Shown here one piece after another: positions 42,710 through 53,133 of a stretch of DNA of 64,000 nt. Within the stretch, counting starts at the first letter, position 1, and each line of letters begins with the position of its first letter. The translations under genes and the position numbers were made by a program. Location: assembly GCA_964035575.1 (NCBI GenBank), contig OZ037912.1, forward strand, positions 1 through 64,000, written 5' to 3'. The notes under the pieces were generated by a model. The model was not told the origin of the DNA and made no database searches. It saw only the letters and a list, made by a program, of their open reading frames with translations. This stretch comes from Rhynchopus sp. YZ270_cl-10 (lineage: Eukaryota > Euglenozoa > Diplonemea > Diplonemida > Diplonemidae).

Positions 42710-42988
42710 AATGTACCCCCCCGCTGACAAAGTTTTCGCAGGCTCAACGTTTATCACTCATCGGGTTGAGGTGTCTTTCGTGTGTACACTATACATCTGT
42801 TTCAAAAAAAAACAAAAAAATATATGGATAGGCTAGAAGTCGTCATGAGCTGGGCATCACATTTTCTTCGCATACTAACTCACCCCCCTTTGCCTGTGCA
42901 GTCTATAGAAGGTATAAAGTAAGGAACGTTTGGAAGAAAAGCAAAAAAAAAAAGAAGTTAGTTTCATAAAAAAAGAAGGAAAACTTGA

Positions 42989-43024
42989 AAGATGAATGTG
43001 CCCTCCGTCGTGCTTACATCTATA
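42989..43024. repeat. Hairpin related to family A (type D)
   Basis: AAAGATGAATGTGCCCTCCG then TCGTGCTTACATCTAT; outer AGATG/CATCT stem. Confidence 0.5.
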
Positions 43025-43046
43025 CCAAAAACAAAACAAAAAACTG

Positions 43047-43120
43047 TGATGTGGTCAGCAACCCAGTTCCCCAGGGTTCTCCCGTGGTTCAACCACGGGT
43101 TTCCCTGTGGAACCACATCA
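43047..43120. repeat. 74-bp compound palindrome
   Basis: Outer TGATGTGGT/ACCACATCA; inner CCCGTGGTT/AACCACGGG with GTTCCCCAGGG against CCCTGTGGAAC. A family E lead follows at once. Confidence 0.8.
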
Positions 43121-43121
43121 A

Positions 43122-43162
43122 TTTGACTTGAAATACAAAGCCCTCTAGGGACAGTGTACCTA
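43122..43162. repeat. Family E repeat, short
   Basis: TTTGACTTGAAATACAAAGC then CCTCTAGGGACAGTGTACC. Confidence 0.6.
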
Positions 43163-43183
43163 AAAAAAAAAGCCAAAAATAAA

Positions 43184-43218
43184 TAGATGATCCTAAGCCT
43201 GGAGTACATTGTCACCTT
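43184..43218. repeat. Family A hairpin, degenerate
   Basis: AGATGATCCTAAGCCTGGAG then TACATTGTCACCTTG; inner stem lost, ends kept. Confidence 0.55.
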
Positions 43219-43927
43219 GAGAAGAGAAAAAAAAAAAGCACGGCAAAGAAAAAAAGGGCGGGAGAGAAGGTTTTGAAAGATCGAGACAAAAATATTAAAG
43301 ATTTTTTTTTCTGAAAAGATGACAATGTGCATCGACATTGTCTCAAGAATGAAAAGAAAACGTTGAACAAAAAAAAAAAATGGGAAATAGCCTAAAGACA
43401 AACAAATAAAGGAAAAGAAAACATAAAATGAAAATGACGTGAAGCTGATGTGCCAGAAGCTGTTTCTTCATATTTTTTTTTGAAAGCAAAAGACACCAAT
43501 ACTCCGTGAACAGGGAAAAAAAGACTAACATCAACCTTGAAAAATGGTGTACATCTCGTGTACATCCTCCAAAGGGAGGAAATATGGTAACAATTGGGGA
43601 AGGAGGAAGAGGAGGAGGAGGAGGAGGAGGGGGGATTTGAACATGTGGTGGCTGCATTGTGATAAAAAAAAACTGCCCATCATAATGCATAATACACACT
43701 TCACAATACATCAATAATACACAGCCACTACATAGGTCTGAATGGATTTTTTTATAATAAATTGTGTTCCTCACAGATGCTCCACACTGACTGGCAAGTC
43801 AAGTCAGAGGGAGTTTGAAAATATTTTTTGAATCAGAGGGAGAAAGCTCGGGATCGGCTTCTTTTTTCCCCCCAATTTGGAAAACCAGAGTTTTTTCTTT
43901 TTGAAAAAACCCAAACTGTCAAAGTCC

Positions 43928-43965
43928 TAAGATGAACCTAAGCCTCTTATACTTAGTCACCCTTT
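43928..43965. repeat. Family A hairpin
   Basis: TAAGATGAAC, CTAAGC, CTCTTATA, CTTAG, TCACCCTT. Confidence 0.65.
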
Positions 43966-44040
43966 TAAAAAAGACGAGAAGAAGAAAGCAGAGTGGTGCA
44001 CAGCCACAGGACATTGGCACCCTTTACCGAGAAAGGGTGT

Positions 44041-44078
44041 CGGACGATCCTGAGCGTCTCGGGTGCTTGGTCACCTTT
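44041..44078. repeat. Family A hairpin, variant stem
   Basis: GGACGATC, CTGAGCG, TCTCGGG, TGCTTGG, TCACCTTT; partner positions altered on both sides. Confidence 0.6.
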
Positions 44079-44471
44079 AGAACTATGTCAACAAAGGAAG
44101 CGATAAAGAATACTCTACGAGAAGACAAGAGTATCTGTGCTGTGCATGAGGTACGGAGAGAAAAGTAAAGTAAGGAAGGAAGAGGGAGGGGGAGGGAGGG
44201 GGGTGTGGGGGTGGGGAGCTCCCTCACCTTTTTTTGAGGATTGTTCTGTATGACGCTATTTGCTCGTCGCCTCACTTTGCGCCAAACAGCTTCAACCCAC
44301 CTGTTAGGCTGTGTTTAACGAAAGAATAGTACTTTGCTTACTTTACCTACACGGTTTTGTGCAATCCCAGCATTTTTTTTTTTTTTGTGAAAAAAAGAGC
44401 GATACAAAAAAAAAATGAAATTTTGGGCATAATATACACACACCAGAAGTATAAAATATTTTAAAAAAACC

Positions 44472-44502
44472 GGTGAATATGCCTCTCGTGCACACATCTT
44501 TT
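44472..44502. repeat. Hairpin related to family A (type D)
   Basis: GGTGAATATGCCTCTCGTGC then ACACATCTTT; same CCTCTCGTG loop as family A. Confidence 0.5.
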
Positions 44503-44769
44503 TAAAAGAGAGAGAGAGCAAAAGAAAAGTTTGGTAAGATCATCCACCGTATTCTTGCAGCGGGAAAAATCACCGTTATTTGCACTCAAAATGGTACCTT
44601 TTAAAAAAAAGGATGGGGAGTACTTACAGACTGCGCCGTGCAATATGGGGGGGGGTGCTAAGGGGGGTGGGGATGGAAGGAAGAAACAACTGACTTCAAT
44701 AACGGAACCTGATTGGGGGGAGTTGTGGGGTTGTGGGGTTGTGATGCGTTTGAGTAAAAAAAGAAATGC

Positions 44770-44805
44770 TTCATATACTAAGTATTCTACTGAATAGAAG
44801 GTATA
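44770..44805. repeat. Family G hairpin
   Basis: TTCATATACTAAGTATTCTA then CTGAATAGAAGGTATAA; stem TATTC-TACT-GAATA. Others at 58456 and 59172. Confidence 0.65.
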
Positions 44806-44827
44806 ATAAAAAAACAAGAAAAGTAGA

Positions 44828-44864
44828 AAGATGAACATGCCTTAGCATGCACATTACACATCTT
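44828..44864. repeat. Hairpin related to family A (type D)
   Basis: AAGATGAACATGCCTTAGCA then TGCACATTACACATCTT; AAGATG pairs with CATCTT. Confidence 0.55.
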
Positions 44865-45221
44865 TATATAAAGTATAGGAACTTCACAGAAGGACGTCTT
44901 GGCAGAATTTTTTGTCCCGCGAAAATCCAACAAAATTTCGCCACATTTTTTTTAGTGAGAACGGTCAAAACAGGATCCCCACCAAAACTCTACTAGACTG
45001 CTCCTCTTGTGAAATAAAGTACATCCGAGAACTGTGCAAGACACCTCAAGACAGGATGCCATGCACGGTGCTCGCTTCTACCAGCGTTTGCAGCGTGTAG
45101 ACTATAGACTATCGAACAAAAAAAAAATTAATTTCATATACTTTCCAAAGACAGAGAAAGAAAGTACACAAAGGATTCAGTCCAAAAAAAACTGATACAT
45201 CCTGAACAATAAATAAAGTTG

Positions 45222-45302
45222 ACTTGAATTTAATACAAAAGCCCTCTCGTGACAGTGTACCTTTGGTACAATGACCGGGTGTACCGGGGGGGGTGGACAC
45301 CC
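45222..45302. repeat. Family E repeat, complete
   Basis: AGTTGACTTGAATTTAATAC, AAAAGCCCTCTCGTGACAGT, GTACCTTTGGTACAATGACC, GGGTGTACCGG, GGTGGACACCC. Confidence 0.7.
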
Positions 45303-45325
45303 AAATCATGCAAATAAAAAAAAGA

Positions 45326-45380
45326 GAAGTTGAAAGTGCAAAAACGCCTCACCGTTCATCAGCGGGCCGCACTGCAAGAA
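45326..45380. repeat. Family C short repeat
   Basis: AGAAGTTGAAAGTGCAAAAA then CGCCTCACCGTTCATCAGCG. Confidence 0.6.
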
Positions 45381-45510
45381 AAAAAGGGGGGAAAAAGAGG
45401 GGAGAGAAAAAAGCTGAAGATCTGCCACAAACTCAACTCTGACAATTTCTTCACCAAACAAAACAATTTTTGTTTGAGTCCTAGACAAGGAGACCTGCCC
45501 TTCACCAAAT

Positions 45511-45543
<33 letters not shown>

Positions 45544-45546
<3 letters not shown>

Positions 45547-45590
45547 TTTGATTATAGACTACTATCACTAGATAGCAGACCACGGTTCAC
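45544..45590. repeat. Family F repeat
   Basis: TGTTTGATTATAGACTACTA then TCACTAGATAGCAGACCACG. Confidence 0.65.
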
Positions 45591-45720
45591 CAAAGCAAAA
45601 AAAGCTCACCTTCAACCCAATTCCATACACATACTTTTTTATCTCAAGGGGGGGTCCTTGAAGGGGGGGGAAGTGGCGGCAACGAGAGAGAGAGAAGGGT
45701 ATGAGATGCGATCCTGTTTC

Positions 45721-45806
45721 TGGAGAGGGGAGAGGGGAGAGGGGAGAGGGGAGAGGGGAGAGGGGAGAGGGGAGAGGGGAGAGGGGAGAGGGGAGAGGGG
45801 AGAGGG
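45721..45806. repeat. 7-bp minisatellite, GGGGAGA x ~12
   Basis: A pure purine array of GGGGAGA units. Confidence 0.95.
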
Positions 45807-46109
45807 GGTGTTGAGAAGAGGAATATAAGACAACAAGACAACGTAACCCCGCAGGGTAACGTTTACTGGGAGGGGTTAAAAAAAATGCAAAGATCCCCCC
45901 CCCCACCACTAACCCCCAACATGCAGCTGTTGGCTGCACATTCTCTACTAATATAGGGGGGGTTTTTTTTTTTTGAATGGATATTTGCATGGACTTCCCC
46001 TTCAGTAGTGTTATCTGCTCACGCACAGACGTTTACTAGTAACACTAATCCATTTCTTTTTCTTTTTCTCTTAGAGGGTGAAAGATGAAGGATTCTGGTT
46101 TTTCGTTTT

Positions 46110-46148
46110 TTTTTTGGTATAGACACCCGATGGATGAGCTCTACCATT
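46110..46148 (-). repeat. Family B SINE-like hairpin, degenerate
   Basis: T-run, GGTATAGACACCCGATGGAT, GAGCTCTACC. Confidence 0.5.
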
Positions 46149-46287
46149 GTTTTTTTTTTACTTCGTTCTATTTTCTTTTCTTTTTTGTGGTTCGGTTCTA
46201 GGGTATTAGGATAGGGTATCTGCAAATAGCAATACCCTTTTTGTGACAATGTACCTACAGAAAAAAAAATGCTTTGAAAAAAAGGTT

Positions 46288-46328
46288 GGCTTGCTGAATA
46301 CAAAGCCCTCTCGTGAACAGTGTATCTT
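46288..46328. repeat. Family E repeat, short
   Basis: GGCTTGCTGAATACAAAGCC then CTCTCGTGAACAGTGTATC. Confidence 0.6.
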
Positions 46329-46381
46329 GAAGAAAACAGCTTGGGGCATAATAATGTAAGCAAACTCTAAGGCTAAAGGCT

Positions 46382-46552
46382 TTACTTGGTGCCACGGCTC
46401 CTCCGCTGCACCAGTGCATCTGTTTCGGACGTGGCCCAGATGAACTCAGCAGCATGTGTGTTGGCCATGCCTCCCCCAGCAACAAGGTGGTATGTGAACT
46501 CAGTCACCGTCTTCCCATCTGCCTCGGACACAGACACCTCACTCACACAATG
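46382..46552 (-). CDS. Probable 3'-terminal exon of an unrecognised gene
   Basis: A 56-residue coding stretch with a stop (TAA) and an acceptor-like CCCAACTGCAG just before it. The sequence HCVSEVSVSEADGKTVTEFT, YHLVAGGG, THAAEFIWATSETDALVQRR looks like a strand-rich domain end and is richer in codon-like content than its AT-rich surroundings. I do not recognise the family and cannot find the upstream exon: the region towards 46983 is T-run and repeat rich. It may be the leftover of a gene broken by the TIR element at 46983-47838. The plus-strand frame opposite is less protein-like. Confidence 0.4.
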   Translation of the reverse strand, partial: HCVSEVSVSEADGKTVTEFTYHLVAGGGMANTHAAEFIWATSETDALVQRRSRGTK

Positions 46553-46982
46553 CTGCAGTTGGGAAGTTTTGTTTGTTTTGTTTGTTTTGTGTGACCACCT
46601 GATTTTTTTTTTGACCCGAGTTTTGGCTGTTGTTAGGCGTTTGTTTAGCGTAAGTTGCTGCAAACCAAAAAACCAGGTAGTGAGCAATCCACCCTAACTC
46701 ACCTCCACCCAGAGAGGCCTCCTTCCTGTTGGGCTCAAAAAAAAAACCCCCCCCCGTTACCTTTTTACGACGACACACAGAACATCACACCTCATCCCCA
46801 GAGTGTGGCAGACATGAGACAAGCTATGCACTCTGACCTTGACACTTTTATTGGGGAGGATCTGTTCGCAAAAGAATCCAGAAGAAGGACCCGGGCAAAG
46901 GGGCTGGCGGGTGATCGGGGAGTGCTATCGAGATAGGGATATGGGGAGTGGGGAGTGCTAGCAAACGGTATTCCGTTTATGT

Positions 46983-47838
46983 CACGTATGGCAAATGATT
47001 AATTTATTATGAGATCTCGTAATGATCTCATAATAAATTATGAGATCATTATGCGCTATTATGCGCGCTCATAATAATCGCATAATGCATAATAGCGCAT
47101 AATAGCACATAATAGCACATAATAGCGCATAATGATTATGCGCTATTATGTGCTCATTATGTGCCCTACCCCAATGCCCCAAACCAGAAAATACCACCCT
47201 CAGATGTCCAAAAATCCATCTGCGCCCGGTTTTGAGCAGTTTTGAGCCTCAAGAAGCCCCGTATCTGCTTTTTTCAAAAATGTACATACAACTTGTACCT
47301 GCCCACCCCTCGTAGATAGAGCAACTCACACATCCATCACGCCTCAGTGTGAGCCAGGGGCCAGAAAAGCCCCCAAAGCCACATATTTTCACCCCAGAAC
47401 CTATCCCGAGGGGTACCCAGGCGGTTTCGGGGTGTTTAGAGGGACTTGGTGGAACTTAGAACCATGTTTCAAAAAGTGTCAAGCACCTGGTACCAAAGGT
47501 TTTCCCACCCAAGGTATCTTAAGCCGTCAAAAAACGTGAAGTAGGTAATAAATCAAAGAAACCCCCCTGAAGTCAATAAAAACCACACCATAGGCCCATT
47601 TGTACCCCAAAAATCGAATTCCGCCCGGTTTTGGGCACTTTTGACCACTTCTGAGCGACTTTTTTTGGGTGGGGGGGTGGGGGGTACGGCACATAATGAG
47701 CGCATAACGCCGCATAATTGGCGCATAATAGCGCATAATAGCACATAATAGCACATAATAGCACATAATAGCGCAATATATCACATGTATTATGAGATCT
47801 CATAATAGCGCATAATATATTATCATTTGCCATACGTG
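46983..47838. mobile_element. TIR element of 856 bp with 6-bp target duplication
   Basis: Ends CACGTATGGCAAATGAT and its reverse complement, continuing into imperfect arms full of GCGCATAATAGCACATAATA words. The flanks carry TTATGT on both sides (46977-46982 and 47839-47844). The body (47166-47690) has no ORF of note and resembles 17206-17745. Probably non-autonomous. Confidence 0.8.
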
Positions 47839-47981
47839 TTATGTGTGTATTTTTTTTTGTATTTTCGACAAATCAAAAACCCTCTCCGAGGACGGGTTCT
47901 GAACAAAAAAGTCGCCCGAAGGCTAAATGAATTCCAAAGGTATATGGATGCAGACCATCCTCAAAGAAATCTCTTTTTAAG

Positions 47982-48044
47982 TTTTTTTTTTCTTTTTCAA
48001 AAAATTGTTGGAATGGTGCAGTTGCCACCTGTGCAAACTCCATT
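47982..48044 (-). repeat. Family B2 SINE-like repeat
   Basis: T-run, CAAAAAATTGTTGGAATGGT, GCAGTTGCCACCTGTGCAAA, CTCCATTG. Confidence 0.6.
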
Positions 48045-48993
48045 GTCTTTTTTTTAAACTTCGTAGGGAGAGGGGTTTCTTGCAGGCCATTTATTGCAAA
48101 TGGCATAAAAATGTGTCTTTCTGGTAAAGACTTGGTGCAGAACAAATAGGGAGAGAGAGAGAGTCGTAATGAGCAAAAAAAAAAAAAAAAAAAAACAGAA
48201 GAACCCATTTTCTGGTCGTTCTTCATTTAAACGCAAAGAAAAGTATTATTTCAACATAGTACATTCAATAAATTGACAGCATAGGTATAAGCTGCATATA
48301 CCTCACTGTGCATGCACATCTTTAACCCTTAGCCAACGAGCAGCCTCTTCATCGGGTAAGGGTTAAACAAAGAGAGAAAAAACAAATGTCGTGCAAGATG
48401 AACGTGCCAACATACATACGATTTTTTGGTGTAACATTCCGTCCTCTTTCGGAACCTAGCCACACAACTGCTTTCAAAATACAAAAATCAAACAACTATC
48501 AAACGACTCATATGAAACGTAACAGAACTATATCACGCAAGAGAAATCAGGGACTCCGCTAGGTACTAAAGTTCTGTTGATTGTCAACAGAACTTTTTGA
48601 AAATGGGGAAAAAAAAAAAAAAAAAAAAAGGTTCTGCTGAGTGGTTCAGACCCGTTCTACCTGTCAAAAAAGCTCAGGAGAAGAAGATATGGAGAGGTGA
48701 GTGCTCAAACGTCCCAAAAAAGTCAAAATCGGGCGTTGGGAAAAAAAAAAGTTGCGTACCGTGTGCCTGCGGCAAGCATGTACCCCACCACGTGGACCAT
48801 CAACAGAACATTTTCAAAATTGGAAATCCTAGCGGAGAGCCTGAGAGAAATGCAAAAAAAAAAAAAAAATCCTCGTTCGAAAGAGAAATTACCTTCGATA
48901 CTATAGACGAGCCAAACGTGGGGATGTTGTTCCCCTTTACTTCAAATATCGTAGATTTTGTCCCAAAATAAAAATAAAAATAAAAATGCTTTT

Positions 48994-49023
48994 GGATGAA
49001 CCTAAGCCTCTCATGTCACCATG
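48994..49023. repeat. Family A hairpin, truncated
   Basis: GGATGAACCTAAGCCTCTCA then TGTCACCATG. Confidence 0.5.
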
Positions 49024-49808
49024 AAGAAGAAAAAAAAATGATAGTTGATGCAGGCACACCTCCGACTGACCCACCTACGATGCCAGCCATCCGGATGAAA
49101 GCACAACAGTATGGAAGGGTCACAACAACAGAAACGTAGCTGCCTTTCAAAGCAGTCGCTTTCCCGTCATGGACTCATGTGGAACGCTCAGTATTCAATA
49201 AAAAAATAGAAAAAAAAAAAAAGAAAAAAAAATTTTTGAAAGATGAACGTCGCCTTTGCAAAAAAGAAGAAAACGATAAAGGTTACAGCGAAAACACCTG
49301 AGGATGTGGGCAACATTAACCATAAAAAGTATAATTTTTTTTTGTTTTTTGTTGGAGTGTTCCCCGCCCGCTTTATACCTGAAGGAGTTCGGAAGGTATC
49401 TTTTTTTTCGATTCTGTTTACAAAAAAAAAAAATGGTGAAATCATTACACTCAACACAAATTCCCCAAATTCTTATTTTTTTTTTTTTTTTTTTCCAAGA
49501 TTTTTCCAGGCTAAAAAAAGAGAGAGAGAAGAGTGCATACACCTTACCGTTTCATTGGCAGACGAAAAGGCACTGCACGAAAGAAAAGGTTATCTCTGTG
49601 CTTACACACCCTATAGCACATGCCAGGCGGGGGCTTTAGTGATACTACTAGATGGGGGTGGGAAGCGCAGCGAACAGCAAGGCTGCGGGAACGCGCCACA
49701 AGGAGGGGTGGTGGCGTTCTTTGAGAACACAACGAAACAAAACAGAAAGAAGAAAAAAAAGGGCGTTAAAAGATGAACGATGAATACCCATGCAGTGTAT
49801 ACATCTTT

Positions 49809-49880
49809 GTTTTTTTTTGAAAAATTGTTGGAGTAGTGTAGTTGCATCGGTTGTGTTGCCACAGTTGTGCAATCTCCACT
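49809..49880 (-). repeat. Family B2 SINE-like repeat, complete
   Basis: T-run, GAAAAATTGTTGGAGTAGTG, TAGTTGCATCGGTTGTGTTG, CCACAGTTGTGCAATCTCCA CT; almost identical to 39753-39830. Confidence 0.75.
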
Positions 49881-50185
49881 GTTTTTCTCCCCTCACTGTA
49901 CACAACATACCGAGGTAGGCATGACGCTGACTACACAGTATTTTTGGTGTAGTGATCTTTAAAAAGAAGAAAAATCCGAACTTCCAGTAGTATAAGATAC
50001 ACATGCCTCTTGCACATACACTCTCTCTTACTGGATTGAATTCTGTTCTCAAGAATTACACACAATCTGCTATCAAACACACCAAAAAAAATTCTCAAAA
50101 AAAAAAAATGTCCATTCCCAGTTATTAACTCCGGGCGTTTCATTTCACAGCACACTTCGTTGAACAAAAATAAAAGAAAAGTTTA

Positions 50186-50219
50186 TAAGATGATCCTAAC
50201 GCCTCACGTTAGTCACCTT
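50186..50219. repeat. Family A hairpin with swapped stem
   Basis: TAAGATGATC, stem CTAACG/CGTTAG (usual CTAAGC/GCTTAG), loop CCTCA, TCACCTTT. A clear compensatory change. Confidence 0.75.
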
Positions 50220-50327
50220 TAAATAAAATTGCATTTAACAGAAGGGGAAAGACACCGTCACTTACACCAAAGAGAAGTGAGGTTGGAAGTACTGACGTCG
50301 CTATGGACGAGGAATTAGTTGTGTTTG

Positions 50328-50374
50328 GTTTTTTTTTAATTCGTGTAGACACCCGAGGATGAGCTCCACCACAA
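50328..50374 (-). repeat. Family B SINE-like hairpin
   Basis: T-run, AATTCGTGTAGACACCCGAG, GATGAGCTCCACCAC. Confidence 0.6.
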
Positions 50375-51107
50375 CTTTTTAAAAGACTACCACGTATAGG
50401 ATAAAGTAGCCACAAAAACGGTCTGACAAAAAAATTTTTTTTGAAAGAAAAATATCTAACGGATCACTTTAGCGGACGCCGTGCACACATTTTTGTAAAG
50501 GTTTGTCATGTGAACATAAAACCTTTTTATTGCGTATTCACTGTACAGAAATAGGGGGAAAAATTGGCTTTGATCTTCAAAATAGATGGTAGCCAAAAAA
50601 AAGGGGGAAAAAAAAGTTAGATTCATTGGTGTGATCACCCAAACGGATTCTCCGTGGTTCTCCCGAAGGTGCTCCGCAAATCTTAATATAGCCCGAAACA
50701 CTTCTCCGTGGTTCCCCCGTGGGTTGTCCGTACCCCCTGAATCACACCATTCATCAAAAAGAAAAGAAGAAGGGCAACTACCTAGATATGGTTATGTAGC
50801 TCAGTAATGGCAAAGCTACTTCCAACAAAAAAAAAAAAAGGAGAGAAAACGGGCACCACAGATATGGAAGCCGGATATCACGGATATCTGGCTTTCCTCG
50901 TGGAAGCCTATCACAGTGCTGAGAAGCGAGGAAATTCTCCAAGTATACCAGCCCCCGCCTACCGTGCAAAGTTCTGTTGTGGCAACGGAACTCCGGGTCG
51001 GGTCGGGGGGGGAGGGGGGGGAAAAAAAAAAAGAAGAAAGATTACTCAAAGGCCTCAGACAGAAGGTTGTTTCCAGAATCTGATGGACTTCGTTTGTTCA
51101 TTTTTGT

Positions 51108-51181
51108 TTTTTTTTTTTTTTTTTTTTTTGAAAACTTGGTTGTATTAGTGTAGACACCCGAGGATGAACTCCACTATACAC
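51108..51181 (-). repeat. Family B SINE-like hairpin, complete
   Basis: T-run, GAAAACTTGGTTGTATTAGT, GTAGACACCCGAGGATGAAC, TCCACTATA. Confidence 0.75.
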
Positions 51182-51479
51182 TTTTTTTTTTTTTTTTGTT
51201 GAGGTTATGCGGGGGTATCATTTCAGACAAAAAAAAGGGGGGGGGGGGGGGGGGGAGAGAAGTTGTCACATAGTGGTCTTTGCGAACCTTGTTTAAGACG
51301 TTTCCTGGAATACGATGTGGTGTACCGAATGTTGGAAGGGAAAAAAAAAAAAAAAAATCTGACCTAAACACCTCCGTTCGGTCCTTCTTATCTTTTTTTT
51401 CCCCAGCATTGATACGTTATTTTACATGGAATGCTATCAGTCGTGATTGAATGTTTTGTGTTTTAACACAAAAAAAAAA

Positions 51480-51525
51480 GGGTGAAGTTGACAGTGCAAA
51501 AACGCCTCTTGGGCGCAGGCACTGA
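51480..51525. repeat. Family C short repeat
   Basis: GTGAAGTTGACAGTGCAAAA then ACGCCTCTTGGGCGCAGGCA. Confidence 0.6.
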
Positions 51526-51941
51526 AACAACAATGAAAATAGAGAGAAGGGTAGAGTATGTGCTCCCCTTCGAAAGGAGAGTGTGTGGGGATGTATCATG
51601 TGTGTCTGTACAAAGAATGATTAAGATACTATTTTCATTCGAAAAGATGGAGTTTTGTTCAGCGTCGTCTTGAATAAAAAAATAAAAAAGAGAAAAAAAA
51701 AAAAAAAATGGCCATTTCTTTTGGTTGTTGAGATGTCCAGATGGCTTTGCCTTATTACTAAAAGGAACACCTGAAAGAAAGGTTTACAAGATGATCCAAA
51801 ATACTCTGTTTCGTCAAAAATGTTGAGTATCGTTCTTCTTGAATGCAACGCTAATATGACAAGCCAAGTGGGTGCAGACGTGCTCATGTGGGAGTTCTCG
51901 ACATGCAGTACATGGGTGGATCACCACCATGTGGTTTACTT

Positions 51942-52024
51942 TTATTTTTTTTTGAAAAATTGTTGGTGGTTGATAGTGTGGTTTGCCTCGGTTGTGTTTG
52001 CCACAGTTTGTGCAAATCTCCACT
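51942..52024 (-). repeat. Family B2 SINE-like repeat, expanded
   Basis: GAAAAATTGTTGGTGGTTGA, TAGTGTGGTTTGCCTCGGTT, GTGTTTGCCACAGTTTGTGC, AAATCTCCACT. It has several one-base T or A expansions relative to 39753-39830. Confidence 0.65.
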
Positions 52025-52486
52025 TTCAATTTTTTTTTTTTTTCTCTTGTGCAGAACTACCCATGAGCAGGTAGAGGAAAAGAAAGACGTAAAATAATAG
52101 TAACTCTGATAGGTAAGTAAAAGGGAAAAAAAAAAAGGTTTTTTTTCCGTTGATTGCTCAATTACCCTGTTGGAGGGGGTGATTGGCGACCGTATCTGAG
52201 GAACTATTTATCCTTAAAGCTACGCTTGTAGGTATAAAACATGACGGTGTACCTTTGGTACATGACTGGGTGGACCTCCAACCATAGAAAACTGTACAAA
52301 AAAAAAGGGGGGGGAGGGGACTCAAGTGGCGAGTGGTGCAATGCAGCAGGCATAAGAGACGATAAAAAAAGACAGACAGAGAGAGAGAGAGTAAAATATA
52401 CCTGCTTTAAAATGCAACCCTCGTCAGTTTCATTTTTCGATAGTTGTGTTTTTCTTCGGGGGAAACCGCCACAACACAAAAAAAAG

Positions 52487-52512
52487 AGAAGTTGAAAGTG
52501 CAAATGGGACAA
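52487..52512. repeat. Family C short repeat, partial
   Basis: AGAAGTTGAAAGTGCAAATG after an A-run. Confidence 0.45.
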
Positions 52513-52606
52513 AGGGGGGAAATGTATCGTTTGGTCTTAGATCAGGCACTACGTCGCCTCCCGAATTGGAGGCTCATGTGGTTCTGGTTGTAAAAAAAAA
52601 AGGGGG

Positions 52607-52668
52607 TAAAGTTGAAATACAAAGCCCTCTCGTGACAGTGTACCTTGGTACATGACCGGCTGTACCGG
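52607..52668. repeat. Family E repeat
   Basis: AAAGTTGAAATACAAAGCCC, TCTCGTGACAGTGTACCTTG, GTACATGACCGGCTGTACCG. Confidence 0.65.
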
Positions 52669-53133
52669 GGGGGAAAATACATTTTTTGTTTGGTTGAGTT
52701 CTAGACAGGAACGAGTCCTGCCACTGCTTTTTTTTGCAAGGTGGGTTTTACGAAAAGCTTTAACCTGCGTTCTCGTTTAAAAATTGTGTATTTTGCCACT
52801 AAACCCGCGGGTGTGGGGGAGGGGAAAAAAAGGGGGGGATAACGTCAAAACAAGACGTGTACTTTGTCACTTATTTTTTTTTTTCGTTCGGGGGTTCGTT
52901 CAGTTCAGTTCTTTTGTTTCTTTTCTTTTTTAGAAAACTCGGTTGCCGGGTCACTTCAAAAAAAAAGGGGTGAGAATGGGATTGAAACAGGCGATGATGG
53001 GACAGGGGGTGGGAAAGAAGTTCAGAACTTGCATACGGTTTACCTTTTTTTCCAAAAAAAAAAATTAGTTATTTTCACAAAAAAGCTCAGCTCTCTCCAA
53101 GAGACTACCCACTCCACCCTCCACCCTCCCATT

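Larger units (their letters stand above)
42710..46381. other. Gene-free region dense in short hairpin families
   Basis: Carries copies of families A, D, E, F, G and C and a 74-bp compound palindrome (43047-43120). No gene seen. Confidence 0.55.
47845..53133. other. Gene-free region with hairpin families
   Basis: AT-rich with many A/T runs. Copies of families A, B, B2, C and E are listed separately. I found no protein-coding gene or tRNA. Confidence 0.55.

Noticed and set aside
50785-50825. A-box-like GTAGCTCAGTAATGGC
   Set aside because: No B box or cloverleaf follows; an A-run comes directly after.
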